Under the pieces are notes generated by a model. It worked only from the letters and a program-made list of their open reading frames with translations, made no database searches and was not told the origin of the DNA. 64,000 nucleotides of DNA from Brienomyrus brachyistius. Lineage: Eukaryota > Chordata > Actinopteri > Osteoglossiformes > Mormyridae. Every line of letters begins with the position of its first letter. The first letter of the stretch is position 1. The position numbers were made by a program, and so were the translations under genes. Shown in pieces: positions 13,401-28,400 of the stretch. The stretch lies in NCBI RefSeq assembly GCF_023856365.1, contig NC_064548.1, positions 15,359,642 to 15,423,641 on the forward strand, given 5' to 3'.

Positions 13401-16318
13401 GGGTGCGCCCCCCAAGGTCTGGAGTGGACTGCTTTCTGCTGCTATTGGAGTATTCATCCCTGTGTTTGCTGGGGATGACGGCCCATCGGGTGTGGTTGAT
13501 GCAGCCGTCATTGTTACAGTTTCCCCCTCAGGCTTTGAGTACTTCATCTCCTCATAAACAGCCTCATCCTGCTCAGGGCAGTTTGCATCAAAGAAGCCTT
13601 TGATCCTAAGGTTCCCCAGCATCTCAATGTAGACATCTTCCTCTGGGGAATGGTTGAGGCTGACCGTGGGATAACTTAGCCCATCCACAGTGATCCCTTG
13701 CTGGGGAAACCCCAAACCTTGTGACCCTTTGGAAAGGCAGGCTAGCTTCATTTCCAGAGAACGTGGTGACAGTATCTCATCAAAGGACCCAGTCAGTTTC
13801 GTGTTAGGGCTCCTTATTGGCTTAGGCGGAGGGATTTTCTTTGTTGTGCTGTAATCATCACTGTGAGGACGTGGCTTTGAATACTCTGTGGTAAAGTCAA
13901 AAGAATAGCAGTTACTAAATATAATTCTGAACTGGGAATTCAGTAAATCACAAATAAAGATAACCTGACTGAAAACTCAACTCAAACATCAAATAAAAAA
14001 ATCCTTTCATGTCCAACAGTCTGGTTACTATAGTCTGGTTACTAGAGGGAAACGGAAGAGTTTTAGATGTTATTGCCTTAGCAAACACTGACCATCAAGT
14101 GTGTTCTGGGGACAGATGGACAGGGAGGTACTGACAGCCTCAATGGAGGTGCTCAGCCTGGTGTTGGGGTCTCTCTTTGGTTTGGGAGGAGGCTGTTTCC
14201 TTGGAGATGACAGGCAACTGCCGCCTCCCCCTCCTTCTGTCTGCTGGGATGGGGGCTTGATTGATAACCCAGCAGCAGAATGTATCAAGCTGTCTACGGC
14301 TAGGGGTAGGGGCACGGAGCTGGAGCAGAAGTTCTTCAGAATACGACTCCTCTCTGTGCTGTCTTCGTTGACCTTCACACTCTTGTTTGCATCCCTGGGA
14401 GAGCAAAATAATACCCATATGCATTATTCAAAATGGCAACAATGAGACTGTTCATGTGGACATAATTGAATCTCTCTTTCCTCCTTTTTTCCCTTTTATC
14501 TTGCATAAACAACAAATCTCTCTCCCACGTAACACAAAGCTTCTAGCGTAGACCTAGATGTAACATATCTGTAGAAGATGTGTTTATGGATTTTTTTTGG
14601 GTAAATTTCTATAACCATTTGCTTCTCATGACCATATATTACATATATAATCGATAATCATATTCTTATTAAGAACATAAGAAATTTACAAATGAGAGGA
14701 GGCCATTTGACCCATCAAGCTCGTTTGGGGAGAACTCATCTAATAGCTCAGAGTTGTTATAATCCTATCTAGCTCTGATTTAAAGGAACCCAGGGTTTTA
14801 GCTTGCACTACACTAGCAGGAAGACTATTCCATACTCCAACTACACGCTCTATAAAGAAGTGCTTCCTCAGATTCAGTTTAAAATGTTCTCCTGCTAATT
14901 TCCACTTACGGCCACCAGTTCTAGTATTTAAACTAATATTAACTAATATATACCTGGATCATATCCCCTCTTAGTCTCCTTTGCTCGAGGCTAAACAGAT
15001 TCAGCTCAGCTAACCTCTCCTCATGAGACATTCCTCTAAGACCAGGAGTCATTCTCGTAGCCCTACACTGCACCCTCTCCAAGGCAGCAATGTCCTTCAT
15101 AAGGTATGATGACCAAGCCTGCACACAGTGTTCTAGGTGGGGTCTTACCAAGGAATTATATAATCCCAGATTGCAAGACGAAAAGAATGTTAGAATAAAT
15201 CTTCTTTAAAAATAAATCACAAATTAGTACATTGCTTATTGAAAACATTCATTCATGAACTGGTTGCCTAACATATGGAATTGTGCACAAATATCTTTAA
15301 TTGTTGATTAATTTAATCAACTTCCTATAGTAATGTAACATGCAATCTCTAGTTTTATATCTGCATTTTAATCTAGGAGTACCATCTGTCATTTTTAAAC
15401 CAAAAGAGGCAGAGGACAGCTCTGATTAGCTCTCTGCACATCACTGCATGTCAGCTTCTGATTTCAGATCCCAGGTTAAAACACAAAACTTTGTGAGTCT
15501 GGACTAAAGATCGCTGTCATGTTTGAGGTCATCGATATGTGAGCAACACTGACGGCATTTTGCTCTCAACTGACCCCCCCGCCATCCTATGGCAGTCACA
15601 CCCCCCCACCCACCCCTTCCTGTTCAGACTGTGGCTGCCTTGGCAGATGTCTCCTCTGTTTTGCCACCAAAAACAGACGTGGAAGAGAGAAACTCAATGG
15701 ATAATTTGCTTATACCCCAATGTTTAATTGTATTTTCTCCAGCACAGCTGCCTCATTAAACTGAAGCACCTCCTAGCTAATTAACAGGAATATCTAACTA
15801 GAGAGACAAACATAGATATGTCGATGTTTTGTACTTCTTACTATACAATTAATTAAACAGATTAAATGTTATGTGATGATGTCTGTTCAATTAGGGTGAT
15901 ACATCATAGATGAAATGCATTGACACGGAAACCTTAACTCTAACAGAGAAACAAGATGTAGTTCATTATCAATGAATCAATAATTGGGCAAATTATGAAA
16001 ACAAACAAACAAATTAATTAATTAACTAATATTTTAAACTAATTGTCTGTAGATGATGCCGTTCGAGAAACTTTTAAACAGCCCATCTTTCAAAGTACCA
16101 GTTAAAAAATTATTGGATTGGATTAAATACTCAAATTTGCACAGTATACTTATTGTTAGTTAGTTATCTCTGTTTTGAGATCAATGACATATTTACAGTA
16201 AATGAAAGACTGAACTGAAGGTTCTTTCTGTACTTTCTGTTAATCCCCTTATAGAAAATGAGTGCGTGTTCAGGACCTGTGCTTAGATCAGCAAAGGACA
16301 TACGTACGCATGCACATT

Positions 16319-16369
<51 letters not shown>

Positions 16370-19300
16370 CAAGAGATACTCAAGGATATAACAGTGAACA
16401 GCCCTGGCCTGGAAGCAGTAAATATTTGTCAGGTAACTGTGTTCCACTGGCTGCATCAAGAGGAAAAAAACAACTATTACTTGCATCTGGGGCAGTCATC
16501 TGATAATACCAAAGCAGACACAGCTGACTGTCGGAGTAGACGAGATAAACTCACATGTCGGATTGGGGGGAGAGATAATTTAGTGGCACGTTGTTTCAGA
16601 GCATCGTCAACTGTAAAGGGATTGTTTAAGAGGGCTAATTCAAAAACGCCACTCAAAAATATGTGTAACAAAATTACTTTGTAGTGCCTAGTGACATATT
16701 GTCTAGGGCAGGGGTGGGCAATCCTATCCGCAAAGGGCCGGTGTGTATGCGGGTTTTGGGGGTAACCTTTAGGCCAGCGGTTCAAACCCAGGTGTGAGAA
16801 TTCTTCAGCCAATCAGTCCTCTAATTAGGGAGTTGCAGCAAAAACCCACACATAAACCGGCCCTTTCGAGGTAAGATTGCCCACCCCTGGTCTAGGGCTT
16901 CATACTGTACACCTACACAGTACTTGTGTCACTGTCAGCTGTCTAGTAACAAGTCCCTGTCACAAATTGTCCACATTTACTCTTTAATTCTTCAAAAATG
17001 TCAGCCACCAGGGTTGGAAGGGGAGTCATGGACACACCTCGTTATTTTTTATCTGCCTTTGCTTCTGAGTCATATGTTACCTTTTGTGTATTGAAGTTCA
17101 TTTTAATTTTATGGAAAAAAACATCTGAAGAAGGTCTTTCTGTATGAGATGAGTCTGATGTGTTGTCATGTGTTTGTCATTTTATAAGACTTGTACCTCT
17201 GTACCTGTGTAAATGGGAAATAAAGTTTCAATTCAATTAATTTCAATTCAAGTCAAGTCAAGTCAATTCAGAGTAGGTTTTGACCTGGTCCACTGGTGAT
17301 TGCTAGTGTACAGTCATCACACAGTTAACCACAGCATCATCTGACTACTCGTATATTTGGTTTGGTTAGTTACCTTGTGTGGATCTCCCTGGCCTTTTCC
17401 ACTAACTCCTGTGGGTCCACAAGGCGCAGGCTGGCTAGCTGCTTGCGAAGGTCGCCGATCTTATGGGCAACGTCGCTCTGGCTAACGGGGCCGTCGTACG
17501 CCATCTGGCTCTGCTCCTCCGACCCGCATGAGAGGTTCTGGGAGCTCATGCGTTTTCGGGCCAGCCAGCCACGCACCACTGCCATGGCAACAGGCATAGT
17601 TATTACATGAAACACACATAAGGAAACACATCACACAGCGACACAGAACCAGCTGCACACCACTGCCATGGCAACATGCATAGTTATTACATGCTTCAGA
17701 CATGAAATGCACTTAGCTACACTGCACTATTCCTAAATAACTTTACATAACATAATATAAAGGAACAGCACAGAAAGCAGTGCAAAAAAATATGGATCCT
17801 ATAGTCTGGGACAGTGAAAGAAGAAACTGGTTCTTAGAGTTTTTAAATTACTATCTACAATGTTGATATTAACGGTTAAACATTGTCGATCCATGGAAAA
17901 GTAATAATGATTCATTTTCACTATGACATCACATAAGACATGCCAATTCCCTTCTAGAATTTTTACTACACAAACATACAACTTGCTATTACAGTGGACA
18001 TTTTAATCAATGTCTAATATTTTCCATTTCGTGGAAAACATAATAAAAGCACGAATAAAAGGTGGAGGGGTGCATATTACAGGAAAAGTGACAGAAAATA
18101 TAAATACACTACATTTACATAAATACAGTACATTTACATAAATACAGTACATTTGCATTAACCCCAAAGCTTCAGAGGGGAATATTTAACATGTGAGATG
18201 CATAATTGTGTTGTTTGAATGTCGTTATGTATTCCGTTGCTAGAAATACATTAATTTCCCTTTAATGAGGCAGTCACCATAAGGCTGACTGATGTAGTGC
18301 TTAGTAAAGCATTTCAGTTGATAGGATGTACTGTAATTGGATTGGTCCTTAATTAACAAAAAAATAATGAAATCAATTAATGTTACCTTTCTGGCACGTT
18401 ATGATCCTTCTTTGCATCTGGTGGCAATGCTCATCAAGCTGCTTGGCTTGCCAGAACTTCAGAAACACCTTGGTCTGTCCGATCTGGAAAGTGGAGAAAT
18501 ACCATCAGTGCCCTAAATGATTTTACGGTGTAAATCTTCTAAAATAAACTGGAAAACATAGATAGCAACTAAAACAGCCTTTCAATTCAGAAAATCAAAA
18601 AGGAAAAAAAAACTGGCATACTTCACAAGAACATAATTAAGTTTAATGAGAGATTCTCAATCACATTTCTCATTTCCATTGTATGCCACACCTGTGCCGA
18701 TTTGTATGTGACTTCCAAGTAAAAGAGAACGCTCTCTAAGTTTAGAAATTAGACCAGAGTGCTGTTTCTACCGATACCTCGTGCAACTGTCCCAGAGAAA
18801 AGAACTGTCATTTGGCCATGAGTCAACTCCATAAACATAATTATAAAGTTAATGAGAACAAGGCATGAGCTTTACTAGCTAGCCTTAAGAGTCAGAAAGC
18901 CAACAGGCCAAGTGAAAAAAAAAAAAAACTCAGATATCAGTAACATCTTCAGAGGAGGGACATGCTTATACTGTATATCCTGCATCTTGGAAGTTGAGGG
19001 TGTTACATCCCAGCACCATCTCTCTGTCCACACTTTCCCTTTGCCCCTTAGCTGCATGGGCTGCCAAGGGTGCCGAATTGGCGCTGCGAGCCCCATTGTA
19101 CAAGCGTGCGCCTTTCACCCTCTGACATCCCATTCGTCTTCCTGCCGCTCATTTGACCTTGTGTGCAAATACATGTGTGTGGCAGGTTTTCCGGGGTTAA
19201 GAAATTGTGTCTGGAGCCCAGGGCTGCCCTAAGAACATTCTCTGGGGGGTTTTATAGAAAAAAAAACGAGAAACACAGAAACCTGGGGGAAGCCGGAGAG

Positions 19301-20801
19301 TATTATGTACGCCGCTATATATATAGGACGCCCTTGAATAATAGTACAATTTCTGGCAAAAGAGTAAATGAAATCAAAAACAACAATGACAACAACGAAA
19401 ACATATATTCAGTGTTGGGCATTTCAGGTAGAGAAGCTACAAATCCAGACCAAGATTTTGTTTCTACCAAGCCGTTAAGCATAAAGAGTCACAGTCATGG
19501 AGACATCAGCTGGTTGGTAGAAACAAAATCTTGGTCTGGATTTGTAGCTTCTGTACCTGAGATGCCCAATACTGAATATTTTCAATGGATTCCAATTAGG
19601 GGTTTATCAGAAATGCTAAAAATTCTCTTGCATTTACGCCAGCTTCCTTTATTTTAGCTGAAGGATTTTGGGGGGTACTATGGGGAACCCTGTTATACCG
19701 TAAGGAATCTTCTTCCTCTCCCCCATAGTAATGACATTCTGCTGGGACAAGGTCTTCAATGTCAGCTTGGCAGACAGCTTGGACGGAGGGAACAGACACC
19801 GCGTGTGTCTGTGTTTCTGTGCGGCTTCGCGAGTGTGTGTATAAGACAAGGGGAAGGATTATGAAGGGAGTCTTTGCACAGTTACTGCAGCAAGAGAAAG
19901 GAGATTACAATCATGTGGCACGAGACACTGATTTCCCCAGCTGCCCTCACACACAGACAAGCACAGGACTGACTTATCGCTCGCAGGGACAGAGGAACTG
20001 AGCCCTAGATAAGAACGATACCTGTAGTGTGTGAAGCAAATGTATGGGCTGAAAAGGCAGCGGGTTTCAACATATTAAATGACACATTAAACTCACTATC
20101 CCATGTGTTTGAACGTACCTAACGTGCTTCAGATATCATAAAATAAAAAAAGATTCATGTGTGTAGGTTGCACATTGATTGTGTTAATGCTTTTTTAGAA
20201 CCAGCGTCCAGCCAGTGCTCTTCAATATGAAAACTGTACTAAGTCTAACTACATTCTGATTCATTTACACCAAGTGATGCTAATTTTCAATGGCCGCCAG
20301 CCTGGATAAACGCTTCTGGACAAAGATGCATAAGCGAGTGCCAATAGCAAGTAGTGTGTCACTGTTTATGCTGCACTGGCGAATGCCACGGAAATTCTTT
20401 CCATAGCCTGACATACGCCGGATGGGGTTTACAGCCGTTGTAACGTCTTGATCACTGATAACTCACTAATGCACCACTTCATCGTTTTTTTTCTCAGTGC
20501 AGCACTTGGGTGGGTCCCATTTTTTTTTCTCCAATCCCAAAGAGATAAAACTTTATTTTATTATTTACGGACTCTCCAGCAGTAAATACATATTTCATTA
20601 GGAGTGGAATATCAGCGTGTGAATTTTACACGACCCCTGTATTAAACAGGGGACAAAAAGTGCTCCCACCTGCATTATAAAATATGGATCTTATAGTCTG
20701 AAATTGTCATTTGTTCTATATTTTCTAGCATGTCTAGTACTTCCTGTAAAAATGTGATTTATACATTTTCTCTATATATTCTGAAGACATCAGTCTTCCC
20801 C

Positions 20802-20880
<79 letters not shown>

Positions 20881-22417
20881 AAATAATAATGAAGGAAAAA
20901 AAGAATTTTAACCACGAACTAAGTGCTTCAGGTAAGGATGGACCTTCTGGCAGATGTACATCTTTCGGAGGGAGAAGGGTTAAAGGTTACAAACCTTCCA
21001 TCCCTGGAGCTTGCAGTGCTGTAGAACATGGCGACACTTTTCCTCCACAGAAGACATTCTCTTGTCTTTTAGAATGGTGGCAGCCAAATCCTGGTATCTA
21101 GGGTGGCACAGGAAATAATCAGTCTGTTTGAATGGATACCATTTTCACAAAGGCTTTTTGTGTCTGACAGACTCAGTCGGTCTGACATACAAAGGGGCAG
21201 CTGAGCAGTTCGAATAAACAAGTCACATGACATTATTTATCGCTATGCCGAAGTGAAGCTCTTGATGTGTTTCTTAATTCACTTTCTTTGCCTTTTGGAT
21301 GATAAACTCTAAAGTAGTGTTTCCCAACCCAGTCCTCGGGGACCCCCAGACAGTCCGTGTTTTTGTTCCATCCAGCAAAACCTTGGACTGTTTGCGTGTC
21401 CCTGGGGAAAGGATTGGGAAACACAGCTCTAAGGCATAAAAAGGGACAGAACAATTAAAGGAAATAATCAAGCATTCTGGATGTGGGATGCGTTTTGACA
21501 CTGCTAGCAGTTCTGAGGAGCTAGATAGTGACCCTTTATCTTCTCTCTCCCATTTTTCTCTGAGACTCCTGAACTATAAACATGTTTCCAGGTAAAGTGT
21601 AACAGGAGGCCGTCCGATTAACTTATCTTAAAAAATGTTAAAGGTAAAATGAAGCCAGATATAGGATGTAACCAGATGAAACCAGGATCTTCATAACTGC
21701 AAGATTCCGACATGAATTCCCTCATTCCCTGAACTGATCTTAGCAGTGTCTGGTTTATAAGAATCAAATAATATACTGCATCCCGAATAAGAGAAAATAA
21801 AGCAACCGCAGCGGACTGTGAAATGTGTATTGTGAATTCACACAATACCACATTATCCAGCATATGTTCCACAACCAAGTAAATTATACATACACACTCA
21901 GCGGTAACTTCATTAGATACACCTGAGTAGTACCAGTCAAGTCTCAGTTTTGCCTCCAGAACATCTTCACGATTACAAACTTGACATGCCTCTGTTGGAC
22001 TGAGCTATTATTTTAGTATTTGTCGCCATTCATTTAACAAGTCTGACCATTGTCCTCTGACCTTTCATATTAACGAGGTGTATTTACCCTCACAACTGCT
22101 ACTGACTCAATGCGTTTTGTTTATTCGTTTGTTTGTTTATTGCACCATCCTCCGGAAACTAGACATTTGATTGTGTTTCAGTCCCAGGAACGAACCTGTT
22201 TCTGACATATTGGCGCCACCACAAATGGCACCAACAATCACATGTTCAAAATCGCTTTGATCGTGCATCTTAGCCATTCTAATGCTTAGGCAGATGGTAA
22301 TTAAATCTCCTATCGTGTATTTATGCTGTAGTTACGTAGTTGCAGACACATGATTCACTGTGTGGAGAAGCAGGTTGCTTGTGTTAAGAAACAGATGTAC
22401 TTCATAAACTGGCCACT

Positions 22418-22453
<36 letters not shown>

Positions 22454-25400
22454 ATATAGACCATTATACCACCATTAACATATATTAACATATGTCATAC
22501 TGCTTTTCATTAGAAGAAGGACCTTGTAGATTACATTCTAATTATCTGAAAAATCAATTATTTCCCTCTAAATTTCTCGGGGAAAGTAGACTGATGGCTC
22601 AATTCACGACAGGGCTGGAGGCTATTAAAAGTGCATCCACATCCTTCATGTTCCTCCTAGTACCAAATAATTTAGCTTGGACTTTAATAACCTCTTAAAG
22701 CGACACCAACTCATATTTTCTATCTGGGATATTGATAAGTTCCTCATGTTCCCCAAAATAACTCAGAAGTCCTCATTTGTCCCAGTGTGAGGCGTACACC
22801 CAGACGACAAATAGTATACAGGGATATCAATGACATTTTTTTTTAGACTGCATCGCAAGCTCTTTAAGACGTATCCCTGCGTTGAAATGCACTGTGTTCG
22901 GTATCAAGTGTCAAGCATGCATGTTACTGACTTGTTTTGTGATCATTTAGTAACCCAACTCCAAATAGTGATGTGGAGGCAAAGGTGCACCACATATCCC
23001 ACCGCCCTGCCCCCGGGAGTCAGAAGGAGAAAGACTCTCAGACGAGAGTCGAACAAGATAATTTATCAGACTTTGTTATGGAAAACGGAGATATCTTTAA
23101 ACTCATCGGACTATATGAGCATTGACTCAAATGATGTTAAGCTGACAGCTAGCTGTAATATATTACATATATCCGATATATTTCAGAAGGCTGCTTTTCC
23201 CACAAAACTACCGGAGAATATCAAATATCACGCTTCTCATGAATAAACCTTGAATGACTTTCTTCCTTTCTTCCAAAGATCAACTGTGAACCGTGAATAT
23301 AGCTTTACCTGACTTGTCCTCTACAGTTTACGAAGAAGGACATCATCTATGTGTGTACACGCGTATGCAAACACATACTGAAACACGGGAGTTCTATATT
23401 GTCCAGAGTGCTGAAAAGTAGACAAACGGCTCAAATGGAACAGAAAAATAAATACCAAACGGAAAGTGGGGCGGATACATGAATCTTCATGCACTACCCA
23501 TCAAAAGTTTGTGCACACACTGAGATTCTGTACATTTGCATGTCACTCCCTCAGCATTTATTAAAAAAACAATGAATATACTTTGCTAGCAAACTAATTT
23601 ACAGAATGTTCTCCATTTGAGCGCCTTTATTAGCAAAAAAAACGTCATATCTTTGACTAATCAAACTAACCTCGTCTAGCAGTAACAGCAGCAGAGAAAA
23701 CTCGAGGCAGGGGGGAAATTAAATAGTGCTCTGTTTCATGGGATGAAACAGTTAACTAGTGCATTTAAAATTAAAGGACAGCCTAGAATCTTTCCATGTT
23801 ATAAACGAAACTTTATTTGAGTTTAATTTTCATTTATAGTTGTTCACTGAACTTTCCAAAGCTTAACACGAATAACAAAGCTGCAGTTCATGAAATAAAT
23901 GGAAAAGTGGCAGAAACTTGAGGTGCGCAAAACCTATTGACTGGCCTTACAGGAACTCTTTTGTTGTTGTTGACACGTCATGTTCAATGGCAAGAGTATA
24001 TTGGTACGGAGAAGTGGAAGGTAAACATTGCTAATATACTTAGGACGGGAATGTGATTTATAACTCTTAAGTTCCCTAAGCACTTATTCTGTTTGTTCAA
24101 GCTGAATAACAAACTAGTAAGCAGCTTAACGTAGCGCATGAAAACAGCACAGTGGTCTTTCAGTCACTGGAAAATATTTTCCTTCAAGCACAGAAAAAAA
24201 ACACAACAAGCTGCATGAGTGGCTGTCCTTGAGTGATATATTTACTGTAAAGCAAGAATGCTTTGCTTGGGTATGATTTGACAGTGAAGAAAAAATAAAC
24301 ACTGATGTTAATTTGTTTTGACATATTACTGCAAAGTAACCTAATCTATGGCATATAAGGTATATGTAAGTGCTGTACGTAACATCAGGTGGCTTCACAG
24401 GCATGCCTGAGCCAGGCCCTAACCATTTACAGAGATCTTTAAATATCATGCAACAAACGATTCAGAAATACCCAACGGTCAGAGTCGGTCTTCTACAGAT
24501 GTGTAGAGATGGCAGCAAGCACAAAGCGATTCACCAAGATGTACTTAGTGTTCATTAGAAGTTAGCAAACGTGATTTTTTTTTTCTTTCCCTATTTCTTT
24601 TTTTTTTTGAAAGCGAACACAAATTTTTAACCAAGGGAAGGGAATGTCAGGAGAAGACATCTAAATAAATGTACTTAAATAATATACAGCAAACAAATAT
24701 CGTTTTATGGTGAGGAGGAAGAATATCCACCGTGGATCACTAGGCCATGTTATGTTCCCATATTAATCTTCATATATAACTTCATTAATCTTCATCTCTG
24801 ATGTAAAACACCTTCAACAGCTTCTTCAACTCCACACACAACGTGCTCCAGAAAGATGAATAGGCGTAAATGGAAAGTCACTTCCTGGGAAAGCCAGTGC
24901 AAATCCACATGACCTCTGCAAAGAGGAATTTACATGAAAACTACTCCACTACTCCCCTCAGCTGACCGTCCCTGCCAAGCCCTTAAGAAGGGCATTGACG
25001 TTAACTATTCAAATACATAACAGCGCAGGAAACAGACATACAATTAACCATGGCCGATTGAGGGGGATTTCTATATGCATTAAGAAAAATGGCAGACCTT
25101 AGTAGGATAATGGATAATGGATACGGACATATCAAGTTGTTTGTGGAGAATAACCTTATCGGGAATGCCATCTTCGTGCCTCAAGGCCTTGGCTTCTCGT
25201 GTTGTTGGAATATAAATCTCAGGAGCTATCAGTGCATTGTGCATTTCGGAATATAAATAACTTGCGTAATTTAAGAATATAGGATGAGAGCAGCAAGCAC
25301 TGGGAATCTCTGGGGAAAATAAGGACTATTTATGAGAACCAATCAAGCTGTATGAGAGTCTGGCATGGTAAATTGAAAGCTCCACCCCTTCGCCTACTTC

Positions 25401-28400
25401 GGGAATTGAAAACTGCCATTCTAACTCTATTCTGTTGGGCTTTATCCCTGCTGTTTAAGACTTGTTTGAAACAATGTACTGAAGGTGGTCTATATTTTAT
25501 CTCTAAATTTGAAAAGAGAACAGACCCACTCCTTTAGCACTGGCAAAAGATTAATGATGTTTACTGCAACTTCTTATCCTTTTGCTTTGATTGTCATCCA
25601 AGACCATAGAAGTAACGGAAGAACTATATTTCTTTCATCTGTTTCTGCATCTACCAAGGTATTGAAAGCTGTCCTATATTTCTGCAAGCTGTTCAAAAGA
25701 ACAGAGTGAGAGGACGAGGAAGATCTTTTCAACACTTTGCAAGTGCCTCGTTGACACCTCAGTGCCAGTTCCCAGTCCTGTCAATGTCACATACGCCATA
25801 ATCACAGTACATTCAGAGAAAATGAGCTCGGTGAAGCCCTTTCAGTTAATTTGCTCAAACCCCCTATGTTCGGAACAGAGTATTCTGTTCCACCTGGACG
25901 GAAGGTGAAATAGTGATTATATGATAAGCTATGAGAGTTTCTCAGCTGCTCCATGTTGTGCTGTCAGAATCTTAGGTTATGTTGACCTGACAAAAGACAA
26001 GGAAAAAAAAAACCCAGCAAGGCTTGCAGTTTCTGTCACTCTGAACATCACAATCCAAAAGCCAATGTGACAGAAGGGGAATTGAAATGCATACTTCCTC
26101 TGCAGCTTTTCCGCATTATCAAAGCGAAACCACCCTGGTACAAAAGCAGGTCACTCTGAACCTTTCTGAGGGTATCCTGACATCAGATCATCACACTCAT
26201 GAAAGTTACATCATACTTGTACATCTTCACAGCATTTTTGGACTGACACGTAGCTTGGTGACCTCTACAAAGAAGTATGTGGAAAGTTTCAAACTAATGA
26301 TTACAGAAGGATGTCGAACAGTGAACAGAAACATGCGACGAGGAAAGCGAGCCACAACCAGCAGGCATGTTAAGGAACGTTTTTCTTTTTGGGGATAATG
26401 GAAAGCAGAGTGTGTGGACAGAATTTAGACTAAACATGAAAACTTAACATCCCCTGAAAAAAAATCAAAGGGCTGTTTGAACAAATGAAAATAAAAACTC
26501 AAGTGTTTGACATAACAGGAATGAAAAATGTCAGTTGGCTGCTATGGGTCTTACTGTCGGTGTCACAACTTTGATCTAAATTATTGGGGACAAAACAAAT
26601 CAGGACATATTTAATGCTTTTCAGAAACGACTGATTATGCAATTTAAATCAGCATAATTTAGCAAAGCAGTCCTATCTGTTTATCTGTCCCTTCTGAACA
26701 ATTACACTTTGGAGGATTTCCATTGCTGTTTCTGGTCACCTTCTGATCACTTGATGTTTTCATGCCTCCCAAGGATGATCACAGTTCAATGAATGACCCT
26801 TAGCCAATGTAAATGGAACGGGGTTTGTCAGATAGAATAAAGCACACAGTGCTCACATCCAGCTCATTGAATTACAATGTTATACATGTCACTGAATTAT
26901 TTTGGGAGGCTACTCACTGGGCCAGGAAGCTGCTGAATGACAGTCGGACAGGGTATCCATAGCGGATCATCTTTACCATCTCCAGTACACCCACATGTTG
27001 AAGCTGAGAGGAAACATATTGGCTGTCGAAGAAGTCAGGCCGTTTGCTGCCGTTGGGCTTCATGCAGTGGATGAAGTGAGGGGCACAGCCTTTAAGTTTG
27101 CTGGTGATCTCAGAGAGTGAATTCTAGTCCAAAGAGGGACACAGACAGTCATCCACCTTGTCGCAACCCCCATGGCAATCTGACAACAACAGCATGGAGG
27201 AAGGCAGACGTGCCGCCCGAGTTCTGGGGCTCACCGTCAGCTGAGCTGCCACTGTCATGCGTCCGTTTTCCTCCAGCCTTTGCAGTAAGGAGGTCATTCC
27301 ATCCTTCTGCAGCAGCTTTCCGGCGTGAGACAAGTTGAAAGAAACAATGGCATCAATTTCCTAAACAGCTGAAGATGAAAGGAAGTCATTTGTGGCACCA
27401 AGAGACTCATTTTGTGAAGGAAGGTGATAGGGCCAGTTAATAAGGAGAGGATAAACGCTTTTGGACTTATTACGCTCAAGTTTTCAGTACATATTGCACA
27501 ATACATCAAATTATAGATTTTACAGTCTACCTTCAAAAAACATACACACATACTGAATAGACTACAGGATTGAATTCTTATCTAGACTTTACTGACTCAA
27601 TGGAAATTCAAACGGTACCTGAGCGCAGCAGTTTCCGATTCTCCAGCTTAGCTCTTGTGTTATTTGTAGGTTTCATTACCAGCCTTATCTAAAAACTGTA
27701 AACTCATTTTGCTTTTCATAAAGAAAATAGCTGCAATCAGATTATAATGAATCTCTTTTGAATATATTGCCATAAGCACCAGCCCCCTTCTGTCCCAGAA
27801 TATAAATGCACACAACACAGAGAGGAAGGTTAGGGCAACTTTCTTAGGATTCCTTTGTTCCAGTGATTTACGAAGGTCTTGGGCACATAGACGGCACAAA
27901 TCTATAAATGTGAGAGTTGAGATTATGGTTCGGTCCAGATATATTTGATTTCATAATAGTGAGAATGACTACAGCATTGTGCCCCTGACATTAGTGAAAG
28001 CTTTCATATTTGAATTTCTTTTACTTAGATATGTATACGATACATCATTTGTGTACATCAGCAATGCACTTCCAATACGAGTCACTTGTCATGTAATCAG
28101 AAACCAAAAGCCCAATCACTCAGTTTTCAGCCAATAATAAAGTGACTTTTTCCCGTCGGTCATCATGACATCACACGACCCTCTTATCCCTAGGAATGCG
28201 TCATGCTTCACTTGCATGGCTCGTTAAGCAAAAATAATAATAATAATAAAAAAAAAATGTATTTTGGAGAATGGGAGTGGGTCCAGCAGGATGCTGTCAT
28301 TTGGCAGCTGTGCTTTTCACAGGGAAGGGTCTGGATCGATAAAGACCAATGGAAAGCATGGCTAGATTAATGGTTTCTAATTTAAGTTACTGGAAGGCGA

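Larger units (their letters stand above)
14395..17373 (-). other. myo16 intron with LINE tail and hAT-type MITE
   Basis: This intron holds a LINE 3' end (14672-15175), a (CA)n tract (16319-16363) and a 181-bp MITE (16709-16889). The rest is AT-rich with no coding signal. Confidence 0.75.
18484..20994 (-). other. myo16 intron with long hairpin and (AT)n
   Basis: This intron holds a 66-bp-arm palindrome (19405-19579) and a 70-bp (AT)n tract (20804-20875). ORFs across this region come from the palindrome or from simple sequence. Confidence 0.7.
21098..26917 (-). other. myo16 intron with three terminal-inverted-repeat elements
   Basis: At 5.8 kb this is one of the larger introns. It holds a 112-bp MITE (21315-21426), a TIR element (about 21895-22422), a (TG)n tract (22419-22449), and another TIR element (about 23490-23946). 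No coding signal was seen in the remainder. Confidence 0.7.

Noticed and set aside
14101..14445. 114-residue plus-strand ORF
   Set aside because: It is the antisense shadow of the myo16 tail exon 14394-14093.
14939..15151. 70-residue ORF as a host gene
   Set aside because: It is the C-terminal end of a LINE reverse transcriptase with a truncated 5' side.
19163..19657. 164-residue plus-strand ORF
   Set aside because: It runs through the 66-bp-arm palindrome and has no family-like pattern.
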